Shown: positions 19,235-29,181 of the stretch, in pieces
How positions within the stretch are numbered: the stretch's first letter is position 1
How the letters are laid out: the number at the start of each line of letters is the position of its first letter
Position numbers and translations under genes: made by a program
Assembly (NCBI GenBank): GCA_023702235.1
Contig: JAMQCR010000003.1
Location: 582,501-646,500 of the forward strand
Source of the DNA: Neobacillus pocheonensis
GTDB lineage: Bacteria > Bacillota > Bacilli > Bacillales > Cytobacillaceae
Reading direction: 5' to 3'
DNA length: 64,000 nt
The notes under the pieces: generated by a model
The model's input: only the letters and a program-made list of their open reading frames with translations
Told to the model about the DNA's origin: nothing
Databases searched by the model: none

Positions 19235-19705
19235 TTGGAAATCAAATCATTGATAAATGAAGACTTGATTGAGTTAAACTTGGATGCTACAACCCAGAAA
19301 GAAGTGATTTCTCAATTAACTTCATTATTGGGAAAACAAGGTAGGATTAAATCAGAGACTGCATTTATACAAGGTGTACTTGAAAGAGAAGCAGAATTTT
19401 CTACTGGTTTTGGAAATGGGTTTGCCATCCCACATTGTAAAAGCGATACAGTTAGAACTGCAAGTATCATAATAGGGAAAACGACAAACGAAATTGAATG
19501 GAATTCCTTAGATCATAATCCTGTTACATTTATTATCATGCTCGCTATACCAGAATCAGAGGGTGGAACTACCCATCTTCAAATTCTATCAACACTGTCT
19601 GGTAAATTAATGGACGATGAGTTCCGAGGCCAGCTAATGAATACTACACAACCCGAACAAATTCTAGACTTATTAGATGAATTAGTTATTCAAAAAACAA
19701 TATAA
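19235..19705 (+). CDS. PTS system, fructose-family EIIA component
   Basis: I use the TTG start at 19235 because AAGGTGA lies 8 bp upstream; the ATG at 19220 lacks a ribosome site. The 156-residue product is a single EIIA domain of the fructose/mannitol type. The phosphorylated His67 sits in GNGFAIPHCKSD, and the fold motif MLAIPESEGGTTHLQILSTL is present. It takes phosphate from HPr and passes it to the EIIB encoded 18 bp downstream. Together with the EIIC it forms a split PTS permease. A ~180-bp region after the minisatellite should hold the promoter; I see no certain boxes. Confidence 0.9.
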   Translation: MEIKSLINEDLIELNLDATTQKEVISQLTSLLGKQGRIKSETAFIQGVLEREAEFSTGFGNGFAIPHCKSDTVRTASIIIGKTTNEIEWNSLDHNPVTFIIMLAIPESEGGTTHLQILSTLSGKLMDDEFRGQLMNTTQPEQILDLLDELVIQKTI

Positions 19706-19723
19706 GAAAAGGTGGACATTATC

Positions 19724-20032
19724 ATGAAAATTATCGCAATTACAGCTTGCCCAGCAGGAGTAGCACATACAAATATGGCAGCAGCGGCTTTAGAATTGAC
19801 TGCAAAAAAGATGGGTCATCAAATTAAGGTTGAAAAACAAGGCGCTATGGGGATTGAAAATTCTATTTCAGCGAAAGAAGTAGCAGATGCAAATGTTCTT
19901 ATTTTAGCCGTTGATACAGCGATAGCAAAATCAGATCGTTTTAATGAAATTCCTACTCTTAAGGTTCCGGTTGCGGAAGCAGTAAAAAACCCGCAAGGCC
20001 TTATCAATAAAGCTCTTGAGCTTGTAAAGTAA
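19724..20032 (+). CDS. PTS system, fructose-family EIIB component
   Basis: The ATG at 19724 follows AAAAGGTGG. The 102-residue product is a stand-alone EIIB with the phospho-cysteine at residue 9 in the signature ITACPAGVAHTNMAA. It accepts phosphate from the EIIA His and transfers it to the incoming sugar at the EIIC. Length equals a single domain, so this is a split version of the usual fused FruA/MngA-type enzyme II. Confidence 0.92.
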   Translation: MKIIAITACPAGVAHTNMAAAALELTAKKMGHQIKVEKQGAMGIENSISAKEVADANVLILAVDTAIAKSDRFNEIPTLKVPVAEAVKNPQGLINKALELVK

Positions 20033-20052
20033 AAAAGGGGGAGAAATTTAAT

Positions 20053-21081
20053 ATGAAAAAGTTTCTTGAAGAAGCTAAAACTCATTTAATGACTGGTGTT
20101 TCCTATATGTTACCGTTTGTAGTTGCTGGGGGACTGCTCCTAACGATTGGTTTACTTTTAGGCGGTGGCGACAGTGCCCATGGGACTGCTTTTGCTAAAC
20201 AAACGGTTAAAGCTGGTGTATTAATTTTCTCATTAATGGTTCCGGTAATGGCAGGTTACATGTCTTATTCCATTGCTGACCGTCCAGGTATTGCTCCAGG
20301 GATGGTTGGTGGATTGATTGCACATGAAATTGGCGCAGGATTTTTAGGTGGTATTGTCGCAGGTTTTCTTGCAGGTTATATTGTTAACTTTATTAAGAAG
20401 CTTCCTATGCACTCCTATTTAGCTGCTCTTAAACCAATTATTGTTATTCCGTTATTAGGTGCTGGGGCTGTTTCCTTAATCATGTATATCATTGGTCAGC
20501 CAATCGCCTTAGCTTCTAAAGGTTTAGAAGGCTGGTTAACCTCATTAAGCGGGGGAAATTTAGCTTTACTTGGATTAATTATTGGCGCGATGATGGCGTT
20601 TGATATGGGGGGACCTATTAATAAAGTAGCGTTTGCCTTCTGTGTAGGGATGTTAAATCAACATGTTTACGCCCCAATGGCAGCATGTTGGATTGGAATT
20701 ATGACACCACCAATCGGACTTGCTCTTGCCACAAGAATTGCTCCCAAGAAATTTTCAGTGGGAGAAAGACAAAGTGCTCTTCCTACAACCATTATGGGAG
20801 CGACAGGGATAACGGAAGGTGCAATTCCATTTGCCGTGAGTGACCCGCTTAGAGTGATTCCATCCATCGTTGTCGGTTCAGCTGTCGGGGGCGCGTTAGC
20901 AATGGCACTTGGTGCAGCAGCACCTGTACCAAGTGGCGGAGTCTTAGTCATTCCGTTCTTTATTAAACCATTTATGTTCGTCATTGCCTTTGCAGTAGGG
21001 ATCGTAACAACCGCGTTAATGACCGTTTTCTTAAAAAAGAAAGTTGAAGAAGAAGCAGCCTACACGCAAGAAGTTGCTTAA
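20053..21081 (+). CDS. PTS system, fructose-family EIIC permease
   Basis: The 342-residue product is an integral membrane EIIC of the fructose/mannosylglycerate class. It has ~9-10 membrane segments and characteristic loops (HLMTGVSYMLPFVVAGGLL, IADRPGIAPGMVGGLIAHE, FDMGGPINKVAFAF, GITEGAIPFAVSDPLRVIPS). It is 20 bp downstream of EIIB with a GGGGGAG site. E. coli MngA (mannosylglycerate) belongs to the same EIIC class. Given the GH38 enzyme and glycerate kinase downstream, 2-O-alpha-mannosyl-D-glycerate is the best substrate guess. Confidence 0.9.
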   Translation: MKKFLEEAKTHLMTGVSYMLPFVVAGGLLLTIGLLLGGGDSAHGTAFAKQTVKAGVLIFSLMVPVMAGYMSYSIADRPGIAPGMVGGLIAHEIGAGFLGGIVAGFLAGYIVNFIKKLPMHSYLAALKPIIVIPLLGAGAVSLIMYIIGQPIALASKGLEGWLTSLSGGNLALLGLIIGAMMAFDMGGPINKVAFAFCVGMLNQHVYAPMAACWIGIMTPPIGLALATRIAPKKFSVGERQSALPTTIMGATGITEGAIPFAVSDPLRVIPSIVVGSAVGGALAMALGAAAPVPSGGVLVIPFFIKPFMFVIAFAVGIVTTALMTVFLKKKVEEEAAYTQEVA

Positions 21082-21100
21082 AGATAATAGATCAAAATTC

Positions 21101-21130
21101 ACTGAGGGGACTTATAAAGGACCCTCATCT
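21101..21130 (+). terminator. Weak intra-operon hairpin
   Basis: TGAGGG...CCCTCA pair across a ~14-nt loop, followed by TCTTCTTT, between the EIIC and alpha-mannosidase genes. It may tune transcript levels rather than stop transcription. Confidence 0.4.
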
Positions 21131-21169
21131 TCTTTATAGCTTAAAAACATGGTTACGGAGGCTTTTACT

Positions 21170-23802
21170 ATGAATTTTCATGTCATTTCCCATACACATT
21201 GGGATCGGGAGTGGCACCAAACCTATCAGCAATATCGAGTTAAGTTAATCCGATTTATGGATGAATTGCTGGAACTATTAGAAACAAGTCCAGCCTACAC
21301 TTCCTTTTTGCTGGATGGACAAACGATTGTATTAGAGGATTATTTAGAAATAAAACCTAAGAATCAGGACAGAATCAAACAGCTTGTGAAAGAAGGACGT
21401 ATCATTATTGGGCCTTGGTACATCCAACCGGATGAATTCACTCCAAGCGGAGAATCACTTATTCGTAATTTATTAATCGGTCAGCAAGTTGGAAATGAGT
21501 TTGGTCCTTCGATGCAAATTGGCTATTTGCCGGATTCATTTGGTCAAGCGGCGCAAATCCCTCAAGTGTTAAAGGGGTTTGGGATCAACCATGCCTTGTT
21601 CTGGCGCGGGATTACCAATGAAGAAATCGAAAAAACGGATTTCTGGTGGGTAGGTCCTGATGGATCAAAAGTATTAACAACCCATCTTCCATTAGGCTAT
21701 GGAAATGGCCGCATGCTTTCAACAGATTTAGAGCAGAATTTAGAAATCATCGAAGAAAATCATGCAAGCTTAAAGGATATGGCTACCTCACCCAATATTT
21801 TATTGATGTCTGGTTTTGATCAAAGAAGTGCCAATAAAGACCTGCCTGAAATTATTGACGAACTAAATAAGTATTATGCTGATCAAGGAACCGAGTTCCA
21901 GGTCAAACTAAGCCGCCTGCAAGATTATTTTGAAGGAATTTCCCGTGAATCAGAAAAACTGGAAAGTCTATCAGGTGAGTTTAGAAAAGGTAGAAATATG
22001 CGCGTTCATGTCAGTATCGCGTCAACTCGTTTAGATTTGAAAAAGAAAAATTTCGAGGTTCAAACTCTATATGAGAAATATATCGAGCCTTTGAACTCCC
22101 TTTCATTCTTAGCCGGTCATCTTTATGATAATGAAATCATTAATAAAGGCTGGAAATACATGATGCAAAATCATGCTCATGATTCTATCTGTAATGTTTG
22201 TACTGATGCCACTCATCAAGAAATGGATATGAGATATGAATTTGCCAAGCAAATTGGAGAGACAGTAAAGAAAACGGCAGTTGAGGATTTGCTAGGCGAT
22301 ATTAAGTTTCAAGAAAACGAGGGTATTCCGTTAGTGGTTATTAATACCCTTGGTCAAAACCGGAAAAATCTTGCGGAAGCTACTCTTCATTTAACATCTA
22401 ATCAATTTTCCATCGTAGATTCGAATGGAAACGAAGTACCATACCAAATCATTGAAACAAAAGAAGAGAACTTAAATGATAAACAAATTGAAATTGGTGT
22501 AAAAAATAATGATCAATTCGTTATTACTACCAAAATAAAATTTGCAGCAGTAGTGGAGGCCTTGGATTTACGACCTATTACGTAAAAGAAAAAGCTCCGA
22601 TGTCCAATACGTTTGCTGACGTTTTCCAAAATGGAACATTAGGGAACGAATTTATGGAAGTGAATATTAACAAAAATGGTTCATTAACGATTAAAGAAAG
22701 AAATACGGGTGCCATTTTTGAAGAATTAAATGTATATGAAGAAAGCGGAAATGCAGGGGATGAATATGATTTCTCGCCACCTAGGAAAGATGTCATTATT
22801 ACTACAAAAGGTTCAATTCCCGAGATATCTGTTGTTCATAACGGCAATCTTTGCGACGGTTAAGATCTCCAATCGAATGGAATTCCCTGAAGATACAGAT
22901 GTCTTCGGTCGTACATTAGAAACGAAGTCGTCTACGATTGAGTCGTATGTGACCGTTAATCGTTATGAAGATCGAGTAGATATTAAAACGGTAATCGATA
23001 ATACGGTTAAAAATCACCGAATTCGCGCCTTATTTGATACAGGAATCAAAACAAACACGCATATCGCTGACCAGCAATTTGGCACCATTCGTCGAGATAA
23101 CTATTTGGAGCAAGTTGAATGCTGGGAACAAGAAAATTGGGAAGAAAAATATTACCCCATTTATCCGCAGCAAAAATTTGTGGATGTATCAGATGATCAA
23201 AAAGGTATTTCCATTCTCAATAAAGGCTTGCCGCAATACGAAATTTTACACGGAGAACAGCCAACGATTGCGCTTACGTTACTAGCAGGAACAGATTATA
23301 TGGGTAAACAAGATTTAGTGGATCGTCCCGGAAGGCGTTCAGGTCTGCATGTGGAAACTCCAGATAGTCTTCTATTAGGCAGGCATGAAATGGAATATTC
23401 CATTATTCCGCACCAAGGTAACGAGATAGAAGCAGGCATTGGGATTAAAGCAAGCGAATTTATTACGCCGTTTGTTACAGTTCCGGTGGCCACAAAACGG
23501 ACAAAGGTTTTTTACGTGACAATTGTAGGTTCATTCGTCTTGATGACACGGGAATGGCCATTAGTGCACTGAAAAAGTCTGAAAATGATTCTAGTCTTTT
23601 AGTAAGAATTTATAATACAACAAACCAACCAATTGATGCCGCCAAAGTCGAAATCAATCAAGAGTTTTTCAAATCTATTAAACTAGTGGATTTGAACGAA
23701 GTTCCTATCACTGATGTTGATGAGCGTATCCTTTTTATTGACAATGAAATTCAATTAAAAGATATTCGTGCGAACGAAATCTTAAGTTTCAAACTTGCAT
23801 AA
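21170..23802 (+). pseudogene. GH38 alpha-mannosidase gene, three frameshifts
   Basis: Four consecutive frames form one ~877-residue GH38 enzyme starting at ATG 21170 (ACGGAGG upstream). Visible are the zinc motif HTHWDREWHQTYQQYR, the nucleophile region GYLPDSFGQAAQIPQVL with its Asp, and the later HAHDSICNVC metal motif. The C-terminal beta domain continues through RIYNTTNQPIDAAKVEI. Frame changes fall at ~22560 (GAGGCCTTGG, one G missing), ~22845 (near AACGGCAATC) and ~23508 (AAAGGTTTTTT, one G missing). The 840-900-residue length and the PTS partner resemble MngB, which cleaves mannosylglycerate 6-phosphate to mannose 6-phosphate and glycerate. All four parts are clean and conserved, so the gene may be intact in the organism. 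Confidence 0.82.
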
Positions 23803-23890
23803 CGTTTTTGAAAGGAGATGCCCAAGAAATAGAGTGATAAGGTCACCTCTTTTTAAGGGGATCTCTTTCGTTATTATGGAGGGACTAAAA

Positions 23891-25290
23891 ATGTGCGATA
23901 ACCTAGTTGTATTGCCGGAATATACAAGTCAATTTCGTATGATTGTGGCCAAGAATAGTGACCGTCCAGCATACGAGAGCCAGCCTCTTGTGTATAATCA
24001 ACGTAGATCATTTGAACAGGAAGACATGCTCAAACTAGCTTACGTGACGATACCGCAAAGCGATGAAGCGTTTTTAACCATTGGATCTTCACCGTTTTGG
24101 TGTTGGGGTTTTGAGCAAGGAATCAATGAATACGGTGTTGCCATTGGTAATGAAGCTACTTTTACCAAAGATCTTCAAAGAAAGTGCAGCTAACTCCACT
24201 AAACAAAAAGGGATTTTAGGCATGGAGCTGGTTCGCCTAGGTCTTGAAAGAGGTAAAACGGCAAGAGAAGCATTGGATGTTATCACAAAGTTAATTGAAG
24301 AGTATGGTCAATGGGGCAGTGCTGTTGTTGGTGAGGAGAAGCCTTACAATAATTCTTTCATTATCGCGGATTCAACAGAAGCTTGGGTTTTAGAAACAAT
24401 GGACCATCATTGGGTTGCAAAGAGAATTCAAGATAAATTCCATTCGATTTCGAACGAAATGAGTATTCGTGATGAATGGGATTTAACCAGTAACGGCTTT
24501 GTTGAAAAGGCTGTTAGGTCCGGTTGGATTGGACGTGATGAGGAATTTGACGCTGCCTTTGCCTATACTGATTTTACGAATTCGTTGCAGGTTTCACATA
24601 TTCGTGTACAGCGAACGAAACAATTGCTTAATGATACATTGGCTGCCAATCAACCTGTTGACGCCAATTGGATGAAAAGGATTTTACGGGATCATTATGA
24701 AGACACGTTTTTAGAAGGACCGTATTTTAATGCTGCATTGCCGGATTTTCAAACGATCTGCATGCATTCCTCTCCTGCCAATTTTACTTGGGGAATTACC
24801 GCTTCCTCGACGATATTTGAGCTTCCGGAGGATAAGTGGCATTTTCCTCTGATTTGGTGGTCACCTGTAACCCCATGCACAGGTCTTTATCTGCCGATTT
24901 TTATGTGTGAACAGGAGTTTCCGGAGTTCCTATCTAATGCCGGAACGGTAAGGGTGAAGACCGTAGACCCTTCAAAATCAGTGGATGATGAATCGACAGA
25001 AGATTCTTATTGGTGGATGTTCAGGGATTTACTTGATGAATTAAAAGGTAATGAAAATGGAACTTTATTTAATAAGAATAAGGAAATGGCTAGAAAATCC
25101 TTTGATCGGTTAGAGCGGAAATGGATGACCTTAATACGTGATATTGAAGATGAAGCGGCACTACTTAACAAGGCTGGGAAACGAAAAAGGCATCGCTTTA
25201 GTTACGGCCTATTCAAGTGAATGCTTAAATGAAGCGATTGAGGCGATTGAGGAAATTCGACTGCAATTACACTTAGCGGTTTTATCTTAA
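23891..25290 (+). pseudogene. Peptidase family C69 (Ntn hydrolase) gene, two frameshifts
   Basis: The ATG at 23891 follows GGAGGG and begins MCDNLVVLPEYT; in family C69 the Cys next to the initiator Met becomes the N-terminal nucleophile after processing. Other family landmarks are AKNSDRPAYESQPLVY, QGINEYGVAIGNEA, GILGMELVRLGLERGKTARE and SFIIADSTEAWVLETMDHHWVAKRI. Frame changes occur at ~24165-24185 and at ~25186 (run of five A), after which the protein continues GIALVTAYSSECLNEAIEAI to the stop at 25290. C69 members are amidases/dipeptidases (PepD, secernin). An amidase inside a PTS/alpha-mannosidase operon is odd; it may cut an amide in the sugar substrate. Length (~465 residues) is normal for PepD. 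Confidence 0.75.
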
Positions 25291-25323
25291 AAGTTCTTAT
25301 TCGTTTAGTAGGGGGTGAAAGGT

Positions 25324-27300
25324 ATGTTGGTTTTAAACAACCGTCTTAAGACATTGATAAAAGAATTACTTTCACATAAGGAACCCGTAACCAGTGAATA
25401 CTTGGCTAAAGTAATCGGTGTCACTTCCCGGACGATAAGAAATGATGTGAAAACATTAAATCTCGAATTGAAAAAAATTGGTGTCCAAATTGAAGCGAAT
25501 AGAGGTGTTGGGTATTTTATTGACCCGACACTTGGACAGCCTGTTACAGAGTTAATTGAAGAGCTCTTTATGTTGCAGGAAGAGGAACAAAGTCATGCAC
25601 CTGTATTGCCAGAGGAACGAGTTTTATATATTTTAAAAAGTATTATCATGGCGGATGATTTTATTGCTTCGGAACAAATCGCAAATGAATTATTTGTGAG
25701 TAAATCAACCATTGATAATGACCTAAAACAAGTAGAGAAATTATTGGGGAAATATAACTTAACATTGTTTAAGAAACAAAACTATGGAATAAAATTGGTT
25801 GGAAACGAAATGAATATTCGTTTTTGTTTGTCTGAAAGTTTGGCGAATATAAGAAATGAGCAAATGCAGTTTGAAATGAATTCTACTAATCCTATTATTC
25901 CGGATGTGAACATAGAAGAAATTAAGACGATTACAAAGGAACATATTGATCAGCTGCCATTTAAAATGGCTGAACTGCCGATCAATAATTTAGTGATGCA
26001 TATTGCAATTGCAATTCAGAGGATTAAAAAGGGGAAAAATGTTGAAGTTGGTACGATTGAGCTGGATCAAATTGAAGATCAGGTTGAATACCTAGTTGCT
26101 AAGAAAATTGTGGAGTCTATCGAAGAAAAGTTTTCGATAAAAATACCTTTGGGTGAAGTAGCTTATATTACGATTCATTTGCTTGGGGCAAAACATTTTG
26201 AAGATAAGAATTTACTAGAGGCTGACTTTATTCATTTGGTTGGAGAGAGTAGCTATCAATTAATAAACGATATTCTTGCTGAAATAAAGAGGGTTTACCG
26301 GATTGATTTATGCGCTGACCGAGAGCTCATTTATGGGCTAGGGCTTCACTTGCGTTCGGCGATTAACCGAATCAAGTATAAGATGAATTTGCGAAACCCT
26401 CTGTTAAAGAAAATAAAAAGTAATTATCCATTTTCCTTTGAATTAGGAATCTTGGCAGCTGAAATCATTCAAACTAACAGCGAGTTAACCGTTAATGAGG
26501 ATGAAATCGGTTATATTGCTATCCATTTGGAAGCAGCAGTTAAGCGTATGAAAAACAAGAAACGGCGTGAGGTGAAACGAGTAGCCATTGTCTGTGCCTC
26601 CGGATTAGGAACTGCCAAACTATTAGCGGCAAGTATCGAGAGCAAGTTTCCGGGGATAGATATTGTTGGAACCTATCCATCTTATTCTATTAAGAATATC
26701 AAAAAAGAGGCCGCTGATTTGATTTTAAGCACTATTCCTGTTAGAGAAGATGGTCCGATTCCGATTCTCCATATTAACACGATGTTAACTGAAAAAGACG
26801 TTGAAAAGGTTAAAGAGCATATTTCAAGCAAGTATTTAAATGAGGGTAAAAATAGATCATTAAAAAAACTTCAAAATTTATTTAGTGAAGATTTATTTTT
26901 CACCGAAATTGATAAGAAAAATCCAATCGAAATTATTAAATCATTAACTACAATTCTAACTATCAAAGGGTATGTAGATGATTCTTTTCAGCAATCGGTT
27001 CTTGATCGTGAGGGAATTTCACCTACAGCAATCGGTAATCTTGTTGCCATTCCTCACCCATTAAAACCCAATGCTTTAGGGTCCTGTATCGCGATAGGGA
27101 TTCTAAAAAAGCCCATGAAATGGGGGGAGCAATCGGTTCAATTGGTACTACTGCTGGCATTGAATGAAAAGGATAAGGAAGAGTTCAGCCACCTTTTTAA
27201 TCATTTATGGCAGCTGGTACAACATAAAAAATTGGTTGATGAGCTTTGCTCCAAGGAGAATTTTACTGATTTCATCCATCAATTTTACTCGATAAAGTAA
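25324..27300 (+). CDS. PRD-containing PTS regulator (MtlR/LicR-type activator)
   Basis: The 658-residue product begins with a winged helix (TSEYLAKVIGVTSRTIRNDV, residues ~20-45), then a second helix-turn-helix region (EQIANELFVSKSTIDNDLKQ). Next come two PTS regulation domains with their phospho-histidines (PFKMAELPINNLVMHIAIAI and AYITIHLLGAKH; later GLGLHLRSAINR and GYIAIHLEAAVKR). An EIIB-like domain with Cys in VAIVCASGLGTAKLLAASI (~420-505) follows. A C-terminal EIIA-like domain has LVAIPHPLKPN (~515-655). This is the layout of MtlR/LicR activators, switched by PTS phosphorylation. It probably senses flux through the EIIABC upstream and activates the promoter before 19235. The ATG at 25324 is preferred over the GTG at 25315 because the ribosome site overlaps the latter. 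Confidence 0.9.
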   Translation: MLVLNNRLKTLIKELLSHKEPVTSEYLAKVIGVTSRTIRNDVKTLNLELKKIGVQIEANRGVGYFIDPTLGQPVTELIEELFMLQEEEQSHAPVLPEERVLYILKSIIMADDFIASEQIANELFVSKSTIDNDLKQVEKLLGKYNLTLFKKQNYGIKLVGNEMNIRFCLSESLANIRNEQMQFEMNSTNPIIPDVNIEEIKTITKEHIDQLPFKMAELPINNLVMHIAIAIQRIKKGKNVEVGTIELDQIEDQVEYLVAKKIVESIEEKFSIKIPLGEVAYITIHLLGAKHFEDKNLLEADFIHLVGESSYQLINDILAEIKRVYRIDLCADRELIYGLGLHLRSAINRIKYKMNLRNPLLKKIKSNYPFSFELGILAAEIIQTNSELTVNEDEIGYIAIHLEAAVKRMKNKKRREVKRVAIVCASGLGTAKLLAASIESKFPGIDIVGTYPSYSIKNIKKEAADLILSTIPVREDGPIPILHINTMLTEKDVEKVKEHISSKYLNEGKNRSLKKLQNLFSEDLFFTEIDKKNPIEIIKSLTTILTIKGYVDDSFQQSVLDREGISPTAIGNLVAIPHPLKPNALGSCIAIGILKKPMKWGEQSVQLVLLLALNEKDKEEFSHLFNHLWQLVQHKKLVDELCSKENFTDFIHQFYSIK

Positions 27301-27344
27301 TCTTTAAAGTTAGAAGGAATTGCTGTAAGGGAGCTAATGTAAAT

Positions 27345-28490
27345 ATGAAAGTTGTTATCGCACCAGATTCTTTTAAAGAGAGCCTATCTGCTATGGAAGT
27401 TGCCAAAGCAATTGAAGAAGGATTTCGGGGGATTTTCCCAAATGCTGAATTAGTAAAGGTTCCAATGGCAGATGGCGGGGAGGGGTTAGTTCATTCATTA
27501 GTTGATTCGTTAGACGGACAGATTATCAATCGAGAGGTAACTGGTCCGCTTGGGGAAAAGGTTGAGGGTTTCTTTGGATTAATCCATGATGGAAAAACGG
27601 CTGTTATTGAAATGGCAGCTGCTTCTGGATTACACTTGGTCTCTCCTGGAGACAGAAATCCACTATACACAACAACCTACGGCGTTGGAGAGTTAATAGT
27701 AGCCACCCTGGAATACCATGTGGAGAAAATCATTGTGGGACTTGGGGGAAGTGCTACCAATGATGGTGGAGCAGGGATGTTCCAGGCCTTAGGTGGTGAA
27801 TTATTAGATGAGAACGGTAATGAAATCGGATTTGGGTGCCGAGCGTTATCAAATTTGCACTCTATTAATATGAGAAATTTAGATTCACGATTGTCTGAAA
27901 TTACGTTCGAGGTTGCTTGTGATGTGGAGAACCCATTACTTGGAGCTGATGGTGCATCTGCCGTATTTGGTCCGCAAAAAGGAGCTACAGCAGAAATGGT
28001 ACGTGTCCTCGATGAGAATTTATCCCACTTTGCAAGAGTTATAGAAAGAGATTTAGGAAAGCAAGTTAGTGACATTCCTGGGGCAGGTGCTGCAGGGGGC
28101 TTGGGTGCGGGACTATTAGCTTTTCTTTCTTGCAAATTGAGAAAGGGTATAGAGATAGTGATTGAGGCTGTGTGTTTGGAGGACCATATTCGAAATGCGT
28201 CCCTTGTCATAACCGGGGAAGGGAAAATTGATTTTCAAACCATCTATGGAAAAACCCCAATCGGCGTGGCTAGGGCAGCCCAAAAACATAACGTTTGTGT
28301 GATCGGGTTAGCCGGATCACTTGGTATGGGTTATGAAGCTGTATATGATCACGGAATTGACGCCGTTTTCAGCATTGTTCCTGGAGTAACCACACTAGAA
28401 GAAGCCCTAAAGAATGCTTACCCAAACATCGTTACTATTTCAAGAAATATAGCAAAATTGATAAGTGCTAGAAATAAGTGGGGCAATTAA
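27345..28490 (+). CDS. glxK: Glycerate kinase
   Basis: The 381-residue product is a GarK/GlxK-family glycerate kinase: N-terminal VIAPDSFKESLSAMEVAKAI, PMADGGEGLVHSLVD, ATP-site VGLGGSATNDGGAGMFQAL, PGAGAAGGLGAGL and SLVITGEGKIDFQTIYGKTP. It phosphorylates D-glycerate to 2-phosphoglycerate (GarK type). Lying 44 bp after the PRD regulator at the end of the PTS/alpha-mannosidase operon, it gives a route for the glycerate released from mannosylglycerate, and is the main argument for that substrate. A relic of a mannose-6-phosphate isomerase gene and then a terminator follow immediately. Confidence 0.92.
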   Translation: MKVVIAPDSFKESLSAMEVAKAIEEGFRGIFPNAELVKVPMADGGEGLVHSLVDSLDGQIINREVTGPLGEKVEGFFGLIHDGKTAVIEMAAASGLHLVSPGDRNPLYTTTYGVGELIVATLEYHVEKIIVGLGGSATNDGGAGMFQALGGELLDENGNEIGFGCRALSNLHSINMRNLDSRLSEITFEVACDVENPLLGADGASAVFGPQKGATAEMVRVLDENLSHFARVIERDLGKQVSDIPGAGAAGGLGAGLLAFLSCKLRKGIEIVIEAVCLEDHIRNASLVITGEGKIDFQTIYGKTPIGVARAAQKHNVCVIGLAGSLGMGYEAVYDHGIDAVFSIVPGVTTLEEALKNAYPNIVTISRNIAKLISARNKWGN

Positions 28491-28491
28491 T

Positions 28492-28563
28492 ATATTCGTA
28501 TTTCCAGGTTGGGGGGATTTTTCCATTGGCTGGGAATGTGAAGTGATTGTCTCTCATACGTGA
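28492..28563 (+). pseudogene. Relic of the 3' end of a mannose-6-phosphate isomerase gene
   Basis: Directly after the glycerate kinase stop, one frame reads IFVFPGWGDFSIGWECEVIV then SHT and stop. It aligns with the end of the manA product at 17247 (IIPVGLGEFEIDGECELIV, SHT). At DNA level GGGAATGTGAAGTGATTG versus GGGAATGTGAATTGATTG is also similar. Only ~23 codons remain; no start or upstream part is present. The operon probably once ended with its own manA copy, later deleted, with the old terminator kept. Confidence 0.7.
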
Positions 28564-28578
28564 TGAGGGTGGAAGTTT

Positions 28579-28626
28579 AAAAAAAAGCGTAAAAGATCCT
28601 CTCTTGGATTTTGTTACGCTTTTTTA
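28579..28626 (+). terminator. Rho-independent terminator
   Basis: AAAAAGCGTAA...TTACGCTTTTTT forms a hairpin with a U-tract, ending the PTS/alpha-mannosidase/glycerate kinase operon. Confidence 0.8.
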
Positions 28627-28677
28627 ACTTCCTATTTAAATTTAACAATCTACTGTAATAAGTCATTACTTAAATTA

Positions 28678-28791
28678 TCAAAACAACAAACTAATCATTA
28701 TTTTTACCCAACCAATAAACGCAATCCAAAGCGGAACGCTCAGAGAAGTACCCCAAACGAGCCCAACCAAGAAATTTCCCTGATCGTTCAT
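28678..28791 (-). CDS. Small membrane protein (37 residues)
   Basis: The minus strand carries AAGGAG, then 8 bp, then ATG at 28791 and an open frame MNDQGNFLVGLVWGTSLSVP LWIAFIGWVKIMISLLF to a TGA at 28678. One hydrophobic segment spans about residues 8-37. The core G-x-x-W-G-T-S-L-S-V-P-L-W-I-A-F matches a second small protein at 29208-29324 (W-G-V-A-L-S-I-P-L-W-I-V-F), so the two are paralogues and both are probably real. A perfect cre site lies 70 bp upstream, suggesting CcpA control. Function unknown; I do not recognise a named family. Confidence 0.65.
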   Translation of the reverse strand: MNDQGNFLVGLVWGTSLSVPLWIAFIGWVKIMISLLF

Positions 28792-28860
28792 GAAATCCAC
28801 TCCTTTTTGAAAGTTGTAGATTACCTTTATGCCTTTTTAATTGTGTTCTTTCAACTATAA

Positions 28861-28875
28861 ATGCAAACGCTTTCA
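28861..28875. promoter_or_regulatory. cre site (CcpA box)
   Basis: ATGCAAACGCTTTCA matches WTGNAANCGNWWNCA completely. It lies 70 bp upstream of the 37-residue membrane protein on the minus strand, within its likely promoter. Confidence 0.6.
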
Positions 28876-29181
28876 AATTCAATGGTCCGAATTACCAAAA
28901 TTTAGTTCCTTTTAATATGACCATCCTACTAGCATTTTGCTGCCTTACAGAACATCATTCTAAAAACATAGAACATTCGATTGAGATTTTAAATGTTAGA
29001 GTACTATATTGTTGGATTAAAACTATTATTTACCATATTATATCATAATTCTGATAGGAAGAATGTGAAAACGTTTCAAAATCAGTAAATATTTTTAGAT
29101 AATTTAATGTTTTCTGATAATTATCTCAGCGGTTGAAAACACCAAGTTCTTGCTGCATGAGGCTTTCTGATATAAAACAGC

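Noticed and set aside
18450..19253. Three overlapping long plus-strand open frames (up to 267 codons)
   Set aside because: They exist only because the 52-bp repeat unit lacks stop codons and is not a multiple of three; all frames read the same peptides. No ribosome site.
29065..29079. Possible third cre site (TGAAAACGTTTCA)
   Set aside because: One base shorter than the cre consensus allows; similarity only partial.
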